Part shown: piece after piece, positions 1-8,646 of the stretch
Layout of the letters: each line of letters opens with the position of its first letter
Position numbering within the stretch: the first letter of the stretch is position 1
NCBI RefSeq assembly: GCF_020443705.1
Contig: NZ_JAIZZK010000008.1
Location: 62,001 to 126,000, forward strand
Direction of reading: 5' to 3'
DNA length: 64,000 nt
From: Clostridium algoriphilum
Lineage (GTDB): Bacteria; Bacillota; Clostridia; Clostridiales; Clostridiaceae
The notes under the pieces: model-generated
Seen by the model: only the letters and a program-made list of their open reading frames with translations
What the model was told of the DNA's origin: nothing
Database searches by the model: none
Position numbers and translations under genes: made by a program

Positions 1-948
1 AATAATTATAGCCATTTGCATTTTTTCTATCTTGAATACTTTTAGCAATTCACTTATAGAAAGTGACTCTGGAACAAATTTAATTTCACGAATAATATCT
101 GCTATATTTTCACTATTACCTTGGATTTTCTGTTTATACAAATCCTTAATGTGTATAAACCCGATAACATTATCCTTATTATCTTTACATACTGGATACC
201 TTGTATGTTGCTGATCTATAGTAAATGCAATAACATCTTCAAACGAATCCTCAACGTAAATACAATTCATATCAGTTCTTGGTATCATTATTTCTTTTAC
301 TGTTTTCTCAGAAAAATCGAATATATTATCTATAAATGTTAACTCAGTTTTATCTATTAGTCCATATTTATAACTCTCTTCAACCAATAACTTTATTTCT
401 TCATCAGTATGCGCAACTTCGTGTTCATCAACTAGTGACACACCAAAAACCTTTAAAACTAAACTAGTACTATGGTTAAATGCCCACATTATTGGGAACG
501 TTATATTATAGAATATTACAAGTGGTAGCGCTGTATACATTGCTATCTTCTCTGTATTTATAATTGCTAGGGATTTAGGAACTAATTCACCAAATACAAT
601 ATGAAAACCCGTTATAATAGAAAATCCCACGATAAATGAAATTGAGTGTATAGCACTTTCTTGAAGATTAAATAAGCCAAATAGTGGAGATAGCATATCT
701 GCAACAGCTGGTTCTCCTACCCATCCTAGTCCAAGCGACGCTAAAGTTATACCTAGCTGACATGCAGACAAGTATGAATTTAAATTTTTAACTACCTTTG
801 AAGTGTATTTTACATTTGGAGCACCTTCATGTACTAATGTTTCTATTCTAGATTTTCTTACCTTTACCATTGCAAATTCTGTAGCAACAAAAAAAGCATT
901 CATAAATACAAGTAAAAGTACAATAATGATGTTAATAAAAGTAATCAA
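1..948 (-). CDS. CNNM/HlyC-CorC family CBS-domain membrane protein, 3' end outside window
   Basis: The reading frame is open for 316 codons from a TTG at 948, preceded on the minus strand by AAGGGGC about nine bases upstream, and runs off the window start. The N-terminal part holds four hydrophobic segments typical of the CNNM/DUF21 domain, with the family-like stretches FMNAFFVATEFAMVK and VFGELVPKSLA. A CBS pair follows, starting near MIPRTDMNC. Family members are linked to divalent metal or cation homeostasis; the name hemolysin is historical. The neighbour at 1114-2421 is a paralogue in the same orientation, about 165 bp upstream, separated by that gene's terminator. The C-terminal transporter-associated domain is missing only because the window ends. 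Confidence 0.9.
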   Translation of the reverse strand, partial: MITFINIIIVLLLVFMNAFFVATEFAMVKVRKSRIETLVHEGAPNVKYTSKVVKNLNSYLSACQLGITLASLGLGWVGEPAVADMLSPLFGLFNLQESAIHSISFIVGFSIITGFHIVFGELVPKSLAIINTEKIAMYTALPLVIFYNITFPIMWAFNHSTSLVLKVFGVSLVDEHEVAHTDEEIKLLVEESYKYGLIDKTELTFIDNIFDFSEKTVKEIMIPRTDMNCIYVEDSFEDVIAFTIDQQHTRYPVCKDNKDNVIGFIHIKDLYKQKIQGNSENIADIIREIKFVPESLSISELLKVFKIEKMQMAIII

Positions 949-1080
949 TTGTAAAGCCCCTTCCAATTAAGCATATCTATTCTTCATTTAGTATTATCCA
1001 CACTTATCACTATAATATATCATAACATACTTTTTATTTTTGCATAATATCAAATGTACCAATAAATATAAACATATGCA

Positions 1081-1114
1081 TAAAAATGCTCTACCTTTGA
1101 AGTAGAGCATCTTT
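1081..1114 (-). terminator. Intrinsic terminator after the CNNM gene
   Basis: A perfect 9-bp stem (1086-1094 with 1102-1110, ATGCTCTAC/GTAGAGCAT) is followed on the minus strand by a short T run. It lies directly after the stop codon at 1114. Confidence 0.8.
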
Positions 1115-2421
1115 TATATACATATTTTTATTCTTTCTATTCTTCTTTGTTTAACTTCCTCTATTTTGAATATCACATCACCATACTCAATAGTTTTATT
1201 TTCATTTATCTTTGGAATACATCCCATAAGACTAATTAAAAATCCTCCTATTGTATTGTAATTTTTTGAGAACAAATTTAAATCTAGATTGTCATTTAAT
1301 TCGTCTAAAGAAAGTAATCCGCTCACTATATAAGTATTATTATCAACTTTTCTTATATCAGGTTCGTCATCATCATATTCATCTTCAATATTTCCCATGA
1401 CTTCTTCAACAAGGTCTTCTATAGTAACTATTCCTGAAAATCCACCATACTCATCTATAAGTAAAGCCATATGATTTTTAGATCTTTGTAAGTCTTTAAA
1501 TAATTCATCTATATTTTTACTTTCATAAACAAAATAAGGCAAATGTAATATATTCTTTATATCTACATTTTCAAAACCATTCTTTCGTGCCTCGATTATA
1601 AAATCTTTCATATAAAGTACTCCTATGATATTATCAACATCATCATCATAAACCGGTACTCTTGAATACTTTTCTTCTAATAATTCATCTAAAAACTCAG
1701 TGACAGGTTCATTAACATCAATTAAAAATACATCTGTTCTTGGAGTCATAACTTCCTCAGCTGATTTATCATCAAAGTCAATAATGTTATTTATCATCTT
1801 TTTTTCAGTTTCGTTTATAATACCGTGTTTTTGTCCTACTTCTATAATTGATATTATTTCCTCTTTTGATAACTTTTCTTCTACCTTACAACTATCAAGG
1901 CCAGTAATCTTAACTAGCATATTAGTGGATGCTGAAAGTAAAATTGCGAAAGGAGCAACCACCTTAGATACATAGAAAATGGGTTTTACTGAAAACATTG
2001 CTATAGCTTCTGATTTTTGATAACCTATACGTTTTGGAAATAATTCACCAAACACAAGCGTTATAAAAGATAAAACAATAGTTATACCAACTAATGCGAA
2101 TTGTCGACTATAAGGCACACTTAAATTTTTTAAGTAACCTCCTAAATAATTAGATATAGTAGTAGCAGCTATTGCACTAGATAAAAATCCAGCTAGAGTT
2201 ATTCCAATTCTAATAGTCGATAGAAATTTTGTTGGTTCCTTAATAAGTTTTGCGAGTAACAAAGCTTTTTTATTGCCCGATTCGGCAAGCGTCTTAATCT
2301 TATTTTTGTTAAGCGATACTATTGCCATTTCTGCTGATGCAAAGAATGCATTTATCAGTGTTAAAATAACAATTAGTATTAGTTGCACCATTATATCGTT
2401 GGGCGCGGGGTCTGAATCCAT
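1114..2421 (-). CDS. CNNM/HlyC-CorC family protein with CBS pair
   Basis: This 435-aa integral membrane protein has the full family order: CNNM transmembrane domain (about residues 10-200, with FFASAEMAIVSLNK and VFGELFPKR), a CBS pair (about 215-340, entering at VMTPRTDVF), and a C-terminal CorC/HlyC domain (about 350-435). The ATG at 2421 follows AAGAGGAGGAATTTTTA, a strong ribosome site. It is a paralogue of the gene truncated at the window start. The likely role is in metal-ion transport or its regulation, with nucleotide binding at the CBS pair, from family knowledge only. Confidence 0.93.
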   Translation of the reverse strand: MDSDPAPNDIMVQLILIVILTLINAFFASAEMAIVSLNKNKIKTLAESGNKKALLLAKLIKEPTKFLSTIRIGITLAGFLSSAIAATTISNYLGGYLKNLSVPYSRQFALVGITIVLSFITLVFGELFPKRIGYQKSEAIAMFSVKPIFYVSKVVAPFAILLSASTNMLVKITGLDSCKVEEKLSKEEIISIIEVGQKHGIINETEKKMINNIIDFDDKSAEEVMTPRTDVFLIDVNEPVTEFLDELLEEKYSRVPVYDDDVDNIIGVLYMKDFIIEARKNGFENVDIKNILHLPYFVYESKNIDELFKDLQRSKNHMALLIDEYGGFSGIVTIEDLVEEVMGNIEDEYDDDEPDIRKVDNNTYIVSGLLSLDELNDNLDLNLFSKNYNTIGGFLISLMGCIPKINENKTIEYGDVIFKIEEVKQRRIERIKICI

Positions 2422-2549
2422 TAAAAATTCCTCCTCTTAAATAAAAACATTTACTCTTCTAATAATATCACAAAAGTTAATTACTTTATTGATATTATGA
2501 AAAATAATTTGAAATTATATCTATATATTATATATAATTACTAATATTT

Positions 2550-2642
2550 GTTACTTTTATATTGTTTTTATATTATTTACGAACTTTTTTTATATTTTCT
2601 TTGTAATATTTTTATATTGTTTTTATATTATTTTTATATTAT
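2550..2642. repeat. Degenerate AT-rich short tandem repeat
   Basis: The spacer consists largely of imperfect units resembling TTTTTATATTR, with three nearly perfect units at the end (about 2609-2642). It lies between the start of the CNNM gene and the stop of the next gene. No ORF or clear hairpin is seen. Confidence 0.5.
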
Positions 2643-2644
2643 GA

Positions 2645-3055
2645 TTAAAAGTGCTTATTTTTGTGTATTTTTTTTATAGTATTCTTAATAATAGATATCA
2701 AAATATATATTATTAAGTAAGCAATAAAAAATGCTGAAAATCCCCATAGTCCTGCTACAATATCTGAAAATTCCATATGCCCACTTCCAGTGATTTTCTG
2801 CTCGATTTCAATACCAAAAACGATAACGATAAGCACAGTTATTGTATATATAAAGGATAAGACAGAAATGCTATATTTTGAAAGCGCCTTAAATAACTTA
2901 TCAACCACCAAATATATGATCATTCCAAGTACACCTATTATAATAAAATGAAGCTGCTTATCAGTAAATACTACACCAAAGCTGTCAAAAAAAGCAGTAA
3001 GAAAATCATGTAGTTTATTAATAATTACAATACCAACGTTTAATATATTAATCAT
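2645..3055 (-). CDS. Small multi-pass membrane protein, VanZ-like topology
   Basis: The product is 136 aa from the ATG at 3055. An in-frame GTG at 3076 is possible, but GGG six bases before the ATG fits better. Three or four hydrophobic segments are visible. The pattern D-K-x-L-H-F near residue 33 and a later E-x-x-Q ... D-I-V-A-G-x-W-G recall VanZ-type proteins, but I cannot assign the family firmly. The gene stands alone between an AT-rich repeat and the LCP terminator. Function unknown. Confidence 0.75.
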   Translation of the reverse strand: MINILNVGIVIINKLHDFLTAFFDSFGVVFTDKQLHFIIIGVLGMIIYLVVDKLFKALSKYSISVLSFIYTITVLIVIVFGIEIEQKITGSGHMEFSDIVAGLWGFSAFFIAYLIIYILISIIKNTIKKIHKNKHF

Positions 3056-3194
3056 ATATTTCCCTAACCCCTTCACTTGTTCGATTTGTTTTTCTGTAAA
3101 ATAGTATATATATCATATCAAAAATTTCTTATATTTACAACACTCTAATTCTAATAGTTTGAAAATAATAGTGTAAACTTCACAAGGTTAAACT

Positions 3195-3232
3195 CAAAGA
3201 AAACTACTGAATATATTTCAGTAGTTTTCTTC
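3195..3232 (-). terminator. Hairpin after the first LCP gene
   Basis: A 13-bp perfect stem (3199-3211 with 3217-3229, GAAAACTACTGAA) lies just past the stop at 3234. The minus-strand T tract is modest. Confidence 0.7.
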
Positions 3233-3233
3233 A

Positions 3234-4229
3234 TTAAATCTGTGGAGTTGTAGGGATTGGCTTTATATCTTCGTAAATAAAGTCATGAATTTGGTTTATA
3301 GATGTCTTCATGTCAGTAACCAAATACCACACTCCATCTATTGTTTTACCCCAGCAATATCCGTCTACTGGAAATCTTTCTTGAACTAAGGTTGTTGATT
3401 TTGAAGTAATTACCTTGGTGCCAAGCTTTAATATGTCTACATTACTTATGCTTGTCTCAGTAAGTGGAATAAGTTTAGAAACAACGGATGGAAACTTTGT
3501 TGCCCCCAAAGACTGAATTTTTGTAAGCATTGCTGTTAATACTGTTCTTTGCCTTTCAGTTCTCTTAAAATCTCCTCCGGCAGTATAACGTACTCGTGCA
3601 TATGCTACAGCCTGAAGACCATTTAAAGTTTGTGGTCCCGAACTTGTCACATGAGTTACTGCTTTATCCTCGATTTTTGCAGTTTCATCAATATAACCAT
3701 TCATTAAACTGATTTCATTTTGGTCGACATCCACTGTTACTCCGCGAATGGAATCTACTATCTTTTCAAGGTCAAAAAAATCAACTGTAACATAATTTCT
3801 AATATCCAAGTTAAAATTCTCATTAATAGTTCTTATGGCAAGTTGTGGTCCACCATAAGCATATGCATGGGTAATCTTTGTTTGACCATGACCTTTTATT
3901 CCTGCATATGTGTCTCTCATAATAGAAGACATTTTAATTTTCTTGTTTTTTGTATCTATAGAAAGTACCATTATAGAATCTGAACGACCTGGTTCATCCT
4001 TGTTTCTTCTATCCACACCAAACAAAGCAATATTTGTTATACCATTTGTACTATCCTTAGTAGATGATACTGTAGAACTAATTCCTAAATCCTCATTAGA
4101 TCCTGATATTTTCACTGTTTTTATTTTACTAAGTTGATAAAATGTATAACTAAGGGCTCCCCCCAAAACTAGTGCCCCAAGAATAATTACGCTTAAAACA
4201 ACCTTTTTAATTTTTTTTTTCTTTCTCAT
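3234..4229 (-). CDS. LCP (LytR-CpsA-Psr) family cell-wall glycopolymer ligase
   Basis: This 331-aa protein has a basic N-terminus, one transmembrane helix (about residues 9-30) and an extracellular LCP domain. Family hallmarks are visible: LFGVDRR, RSDSIMVLS, SSIMRDTY, HAYAYGGPQLA and RTERQRTVL, including the Asp/Arg positions that bind the polyprenyl pyrophosphate headgroup. Known family members transfer wall teichoic acid or capsule-type polymers from lipid carriers to peptidoglycan. A close paralogue lies at 6156-7130; a VanW gene lies between them on the other strand. The start follows GGAAGGGTG. Confidence 0.95.
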   Translation of the reverse strand: MRKKKKIKKVVLSVIILGALVLGGALSYTFYQLSKIKTVKISGSNEDLGISSTVSSTKDSTNGITNIALFGVDRRNKDEPGRSDSIMVLSIDTKNKKIKMSSIMRDTYAGIKGHGQTKITHAYAYGGPQLAIRTINENFNLDIRNYVTVDFFDLEKIVDSIRGVTVDVDQNEISLMNGYIDETAKIEDKAVTHVTSSGPQTLNGLQAVAYARVRYTAGGDFKRTERQRTVLTAMLTKIQSLGATKFPSVVSKLIPLTETSISNVDILKLGTKVITSKSTTLVQERFPVDGYCWGKTIDGVWYLVTDMKTSINQIHDFIYEDIKPIPTTPQI

Positions 4230-4619
4230 GTTTTCACCCTTCCACCTTAAGTTGTATTAGAATCTCTATAATAACTTCTAAAACACTTAATTTCTCATTC
4301 CATTATGCATATTATATCTTTTTTTCCTTCTTTATGCAATAAATATAAATACTTTCAAATGGATCGTTTTACATGGTATAAATGTCCAAATCTATTTAAA
4401 AGTAAGCAATTTACCTAAGAAAATTAATTTTAATTTTTAATTAAATTTTATTAAACTATATTAAAAATACTGCAGAATTTAGAATATGTTTTATTTAACA
4501 TAATTAAGCAAATCTATTGTAAAATTTCTGCAATAGTTTTATTATTGTAGATATATATTCCATATAAAAATATATATGAAAAATTGTTAATATTGATTAA
4601 ATGAAAAGGGGCAGAAAAC
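4230..4619. other. Divergent intergenic region between LCP and VanW genes
   Basis: This 390-bp AT-rich spacer must hold the divergent promoters of the two envelope genes. A small dyad, CTATTG ... CAATAG (about 4514-4536), is visible. I see no small ORF with a credible ribosome site. Confidence 0.5.
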
Positions 4620-5885
4620 ATGGGGTTAGACGTGGTTATAGAACCAGAAAAGCAAAAGAAAAAGAAGCTAAAACCTGCGAAAATAATAGCAGGAGTAGTA
4701 GGATTACTAGTGGTAGTTCAAGGAATTATTATGTATTCTACTGTATCAAAATACGAAACTAAGATATATCCAAAGGTGTGGATAGAGGACATAAATTTAA
4801 GTGGTCAAACTAAGGCGGAAGCTACAAAAGCTATTATACAAAAACATAATAATATAATTGCTAAAAAAAATATAACAATAAAGGTTAATGGGAAACAATA
4901 TACAATTGATGCCTCTAAACTTGAAATGAAATATAATTATAGTGCAATTGTTGATAAAGCTTATGCTATTGGCAAACAAGGTAATATATTACAAAAATAT
5001 TTTGCTATAGCATCCCCTGGCAAGAAAAAATTCGTACTATCGCATTCATACAATTATGGTCCTGTAGACACAGTTCTTAAAAATATTGTTAAAGATGTTA
5101 GTAAAAAAGCAATAAATGCTACTATTATTAGAAACAATTCCGGGGCACTAGTTGTTACCAAAGAAGCAAATGGTCGTAGTATTGATTCTGCAAGTTTGAA
5201 AAAAGATATACAGAGTAAGATTAATAATCTTGATTCAGAAGAAAACTTATTAAGCCAACCAAAGCTCATAAGTGTAGCACCTAAAGTTAAAGGAAGTGAT
5301 TTAACAGGTATAAATACAGTAATATCTAGTTATACTACTAACTTTGGCACTTCAAATTATAATCGATCAACAAATATTATAATTGCTTCGAGCAAAGTAA
5401 ATGGGCATGTAGTTATGCCAGGAGAAATTTTTAGCTTTAATGATGTTGTAGGCGCACGATCTATTGCCAATGGATATAAAATGTCAATAGGAATTATAAA
5501 TAATCAAGATGTACCTGATATAGGTGGAGGCACTTGCCAAGTCTCAACAACACTCTATAATGCAATGCTTAGAACTGATATAGTTTCTAGGGAAAGATAT
5601 GCGCACACTTTGCGTTCTACTTATATTGGTAGAGGACTAGACGCTACAGTTGCTTACGGACTTCTAGATTATAGATTTAAAAATACGTATTCATATCCAA
5701 TATATATAGAATCTTCATCACAAAACAAAACTTTAACATTTAGCATCTACTCAAATGCAGCTCTTAACAATAAACACTATGAAATAATTAATGACGTAGT
5801 AGGAAGTCACGTACATGTATATAGAATAACAACCAGTGGTAACCAAACATCAAGAGTTTTGCTTTATACCGATAGCGTTGTATAA
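4620..5885 (+). CDS. VanW family protein with YoaR-like domain
   Basis: The product is 421 aa, ATG after AAAAGGGGCAG. A short cytoplasmic N-terminus rich in Lys is followed by one membrane helix (about residues 24-42), a putative peptidoglycan-binding YoaR-like region (about 60-220) and a VanW domain (about 235-400). The domain core is seen as MPGEIFSFNDVVG, DIGGGTCQVSTTLYN and DYRFKNTYSYPIYI. The protein should be anchored with its bulk outside the membrane. VanW is named from a vancomycin-resistance cluster, but no van resistance genes are here, so a general wall function is more likely. Confidence 0.92.
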   Translation: MGLDVVIEPEKQKKKKLKPAKIIAGVVGLLVVVQGIIMYSTVSKYETKIYPKVWIEDINLSGQTKAEATKAIIQKHNNIIAKKNITIKVNGKQYTIDASKLEMKYNYSAIVDKAYAIGKQGNILQKYFAIASPGKKKFVLSHSYNYGPVDTVLKNIVKDVSKKAINATIIRNNSGALVVTKEANGRSIDSASLKKDIQSKINNLDSEENLLSQPKLISVAPKVKGSDLTGINTVISSYTTNFGTSNYNRSTNIIIASSKVNGHVVMPGEIFSFNDVVGARSIANGYKMSIGIINNQDVPDIGGGTCQVSTTLYNAMLRTDIVSRERYAHTLRSTYIGRGLDATVAYGLLDYRFKNTYSYPIYIESSSQNKTLTFSIYSNAALNNKHYEIINDVVGSHVHVYRITTSGNQTSRVLLYTDSVV

Positions 5886-5904
5886 TAAAACTTAATAATA
5901 ACTA

Positions 5905-5940
5905 AACATATCTTAACTAATTAGTTGAGGTATGTTTTTT
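5905..5940 (+). terminator. Intrinsic terminator after vanW-like gene
   Basis: A 16-bp stem (5905-5920 with 5921-5936) allowing two G-U pairs is followed by a T run. Confidence 0.85.
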
Positions 5941-5977
5941 GTTTAAGTAAATTAATTGTCTAAGAGGAGTGATAAAA

Positions 5978-6064
5978 TTGGAATTTGTAATTGGCGTTAC
6001 AAGCGAATTTTATAATAAACCATCATGTTATGAAGGTTTTGGATCAATTTGGGATTACATATGA
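5978..6064 (+). CDS. Short ORF, possibly a frameshifted remnant (28 aa)
   Basis: A TTG at 5978 follows AAGAGGAGTGATAAAA, a very good ribosome site, and gives 28 codons ending in WDYI. If one base is shifted near the stop, the frame continues for YDKGKRWNG before a new stop, so the gene may be a decayed or frameshifted small protein. No family recognised. It sits between two terminators and so forms its own transcript unit. Confidence 0.4.
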   Translation: MEFVIGVTSEFYNKPSCYEGFGSIWDYI

Positions 6065-6097
6065 CAAAGGCAAACGGTGGAATGGATAACTAAAAAA

Positions 6098-6124
6098 AGA
6101 AATCGCTATATAAGCGATCCCTTT
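6098..6124. terminator. Hairpin terminator, ATCGCT stem
   Basis: Stem 6102-6107 with 6113-6118, flanked by A and T runs, could act in both directions, notably for the LCP gene ending at 6156. Similar AAATCGCT/AGCGATTT hairpins occur at 57034 and 61271. Confidence 0.7.
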
Positions 6125-6155
6125 TTAGTATATATTTGTATTAATTTATAATTTT

Positions 6156-7130
6156 TTATTTAGCCACAGGTTTTATATCGTCATATATATATTTATGAAG
6201 TTGGTTTACAGTAGCCTTCATGTCAGCAACTAAATACCATACACCACTCATCATCTTACCCTCCCAATATCCATCTACAGGAAATCTTGCCTGATCGGAG
6301 GTTGTTGACTTAGATGCAATCACTTTTGTACCAAGCTTCATTATATCTATACTATTCATGCTTGTCTCAGTAAATGGTAGGAGGTTAGAAACAACTGATG
6401 GAAATTCTGATGCCTCTACTGACTGAATTTTTGTAAACATACCTGTAAGTACTGTTCTTTGTCTTTCAGTTCTTTTAAAATCATCACCAGAAGTATAACG
6501 TATTCTTGAATACGCAACAGCTTGAATTCCACTTAAATTTTGTGGCCCAGCACCTGTAACTTTAGTGAATGATTTTTTCTCAATTCTAGCAGTTTCACTC
6601 ATATAGCTATTTATTAAAGAAACTTCATCTTGCTCTACGTTTATTTTTACTCCACCAAGTGCATCTATTAACTTTTCAAGATCATAAAAATCAACTGTAA
6701 CATAATCTCTAATATCTAAATTAAAATTTTCATTAATAGTTTTTATAGCGAGCTGTGGTCCACCGTAAGCATATGCATGTGTAAGTTTTGTTTGACCGTG
6801 ACCATCTACTGATACATAAAAATCTCTCATTAAAGAAGACATTTTTATTTTCTTATGCTTTTGATCTATTGATAAAACTATCATAGAATCAGAACGACCT
6901 GCATCACTCTTATTTCTTCTATCTACACCAAATAAAGCAACATTTGTTATATCAGTACTCTGTTCTACTTTTGTAATTGCTGTACTTTTTATACCCAAAT
7001 CAGCATCAGTCTTTGATATCTTTGTAGTGCTCATTTTACTAAGCTGATAAAATGCGTAACCAAATCCACCCCCAACAACTAATACACAAATAACAAATAA
7101 ACTTAAGACAATTTTCTTCCATCGTTTCAT
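6156..7130 (-). CDS. LCP (LytR-CpsA-Psr) family protein, second paralogue
   Basis: This 324-aa protein is closely similar along its length to the LCP protein at 3234-4229: one N-terminal membrane helix, then LFGVDRR, RSDSMIVLS, SSLMRDFY, HAYAYGGPQLA and RTERQRTVL. The ATG follows GGGGAGATG. It probably shares the glycopolymer-transfer role with its paralogue, perhaps with a different polymer or growth phase. It is 77 bp downstream of the SGNH-like gene on the same strand and may be cotranscribed with it. Confidence 0.95.
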   Translation of the reverse strand: MKRWKKIVLSLFVICVLVVGGGFGYAFYQLSKMSTTKISKTDADLGIKSTAITKVEQSTDITNVALFGVDRRNKSDAGRSDSMIVLSIDQKHKKIKMSSLMRDFYVSVDGHGQTKLTHAYAYGGPQLAIKTINENFNLDIRDYVTVDFYDLEKLIDALGGVKINVEQDEVSLINSYMSETARIEKKSFTKVTGAGPQNLSGIQAVAYSRIRYTSGDDFKRTERQRTVLTGMFTKIQSVEASEFPSVVSNLLPFTETSMNSIDIMKLGTKVIASKSTTSDQARFPVDGYWEGKMMSGVWYLVADMKATVNQLHKYIYDDIKPVAK

Positions 7131-7207
7131 GTTTACATCTCCCCAAATAACATAATTAACCCTAAAGTTTTTAATCCCCCTATTTACCCATGTAACTATA
7201 AATATAC

Positions 7208-8335
7208 TTAATTTGTTGCGAGTCCTAAAATTTTAACTGTCCCACCTTTATTTACAGATGTTACTTGAATTTTAATTTTGTGTTGTCCTACTAAATTCTC
7301 AGATATTAATTCTGAATAACTTGCTGTATAAGTTGAATTAGTATCTATTTCTTTTACAAGATTACCATCTAAATATACATTGAATTTTCCACCATTTGGT
7401 TGACGTAAATAATGTATAATTGCTAAACTATTAGTTGTATTAAACGTTAAAGAACTCGTAAGCTTGTCCCCAACTATCTCATCATTTATAGTAAATCCAT
7501 TATTTAAGTTCGGAGTTTTATTAAAAATAAATGCATTTAATTTACTAGTATCCTTGTATAAAACATTATATTTAATATTTGTTTTTTTCTTAGCCTTATA
7601 ATTATCATCAATAACTTTTTCAACTGTTTTTGCATAGTAACTATATCCTTTGTCATTAGGAATTTCTACATCTGTTGTTAAGTTTTCATATGACTCTGAT
7701 GCCCCAATAAATGTAAGTATAGTATCTGCAACTTGAAGATTATAATGCTTTGATAATTCTTCTATAACCTTTGAATAATTATTATGTTCTCTAAACGAAC
7801 TTTCTATGATTGGTATTATTTCTATGTTTGGATTCGTTTTTTTAAGTTTGATTATAATACCTTCGTAGAAAATTCCAAATTGTTCAGGAGTCATACTCCA
7901 TTGATCCTTTTGTCCGAAACACATATATGCTACGTCATATTGTTTTGTCGCCTTATCATTATTTAACTCAACCCAGGCACGTATTCCTGTAGTACCCCCG
8001 CCTGTAATTAAATCCGTTGTTATTGTTGATTTATATTTGGTTTTAACATCTTTTGCTATTAGATTATACCACTTGGCATTATCACTAGATGAACCATTAC
8101 TTTGGCCTATACTGTCTCCTATTACCAAAGCATTTATGTCTTGTTTTTGCGTAAGATCCTCGTAAACATTCATATTTGACGCTACTTCATCCTCAATCTG
8201 TCCTTCCTCTCTGTGCTGTTGTGCAATTGCCGTAAGTCTTTTTTCATTATTCTTTTCACGAGTTACGCCAACTCCAATTCCATAAATTGCCACCATAATT
8301 AAAAGTATAGATAAAGTTACTAAAATTTTCTTCAT
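7208..8335 (-). CDS. SGNH/GDSL-like exported protein with altered catalytic blocks
   Basis: The product is 375 aa, with an N-terminal membrane helix (residues 4-23) and an extracellular SGNH-type fold. Block I is present (VIGDSIGQ, about residues 94-101). The usual GxND block III reads FGQKDQW, so Asn is replaced by Lys. The block V segment reads DVEIPNDKGY, where the usual DxxHPN has Ile in place of His. The nucleophile Ser is kept but oxyanion Asn and catalytic His are not in their usual motif positions. A C-terminal beta-rich region (about 255-375) follows. Its neighbourhood with LCP genes suggests action on a wall polymer or its acyl groups, by inference. Confidence 0.8.
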   Translation of the reverse strand: MKKILVTLSILLIMVAIYGIGVGVTREKNNEKRLTAIAQQHREEGQIEDEVASNMNVYEDLTQKQDINALVIGDSIGQSNGSSSDNAKWYNLIAKDVKTKYKSTITTDLITGGGTTGIRAWVELNNDKATKQYDVAYMCFGQKDQWSMTPEQFGIFYEGIIIKLKKTNPNIEIIPIIESSFREHNNYSKVIEELSKHYNLQVADTILTFIGASESYENLTTDVEIPNDKGYSYYAKTVEKVIDDNYKAKKKTNIKYNVLYKDTSKLNAFIFNKTPNLNNGFTINDEIVGDKLTSSLTFNTTNSLAIIHYLRQPNGGKFNVYLDGNLVKEIDTNSTYTASYSELISENLVGQHKIKIQVTSVNKGGTVKILGLATN

Positions 8336-8551
8336 ATTCTATCTCCCCTTAAATACAAAATACCTACAAGCAATTATACTGTTTTTTTTACTAATTTACT
8401 ATTATTTTCCGAAGAATTTGTAATATTTATCGTATTATGGGTTAATATCATACTAACATGAGTCTTTTCACAACAAATATATAATAAAACAAGAACTACC
8501 CAAATCAATAACTAATCATTGTGTGAAGTATGAGATACTACTTTTTCACCA

Positions 8552-8598
8552 TAAAAACCACTAAACTGAAAATAATAATATCAGTTTAGTGGTTATAA
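8552..8598 (-). terminator. Intrinsic terminator after M4 protease gene
   Basis: A 14-bp perfect stem (8556-8569 with 8581-8594, AACCACTAAACTGA) is followed by T residues on the minus strand. The rest of the spacer 8336-8646 shows no gene. Confidence 0.85.
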
Positions 8599-8646
8599 TA
8601 GTCATTAAAATTATTAATACTACCCTATATTAATCATGTATATCAT

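Noticed and set aside
4620..5885. Vancomycin-resistance cluster
   Set aside because: VanW- and VanZ-like genes occur singly and far apart, without vanHAX or vanRS.
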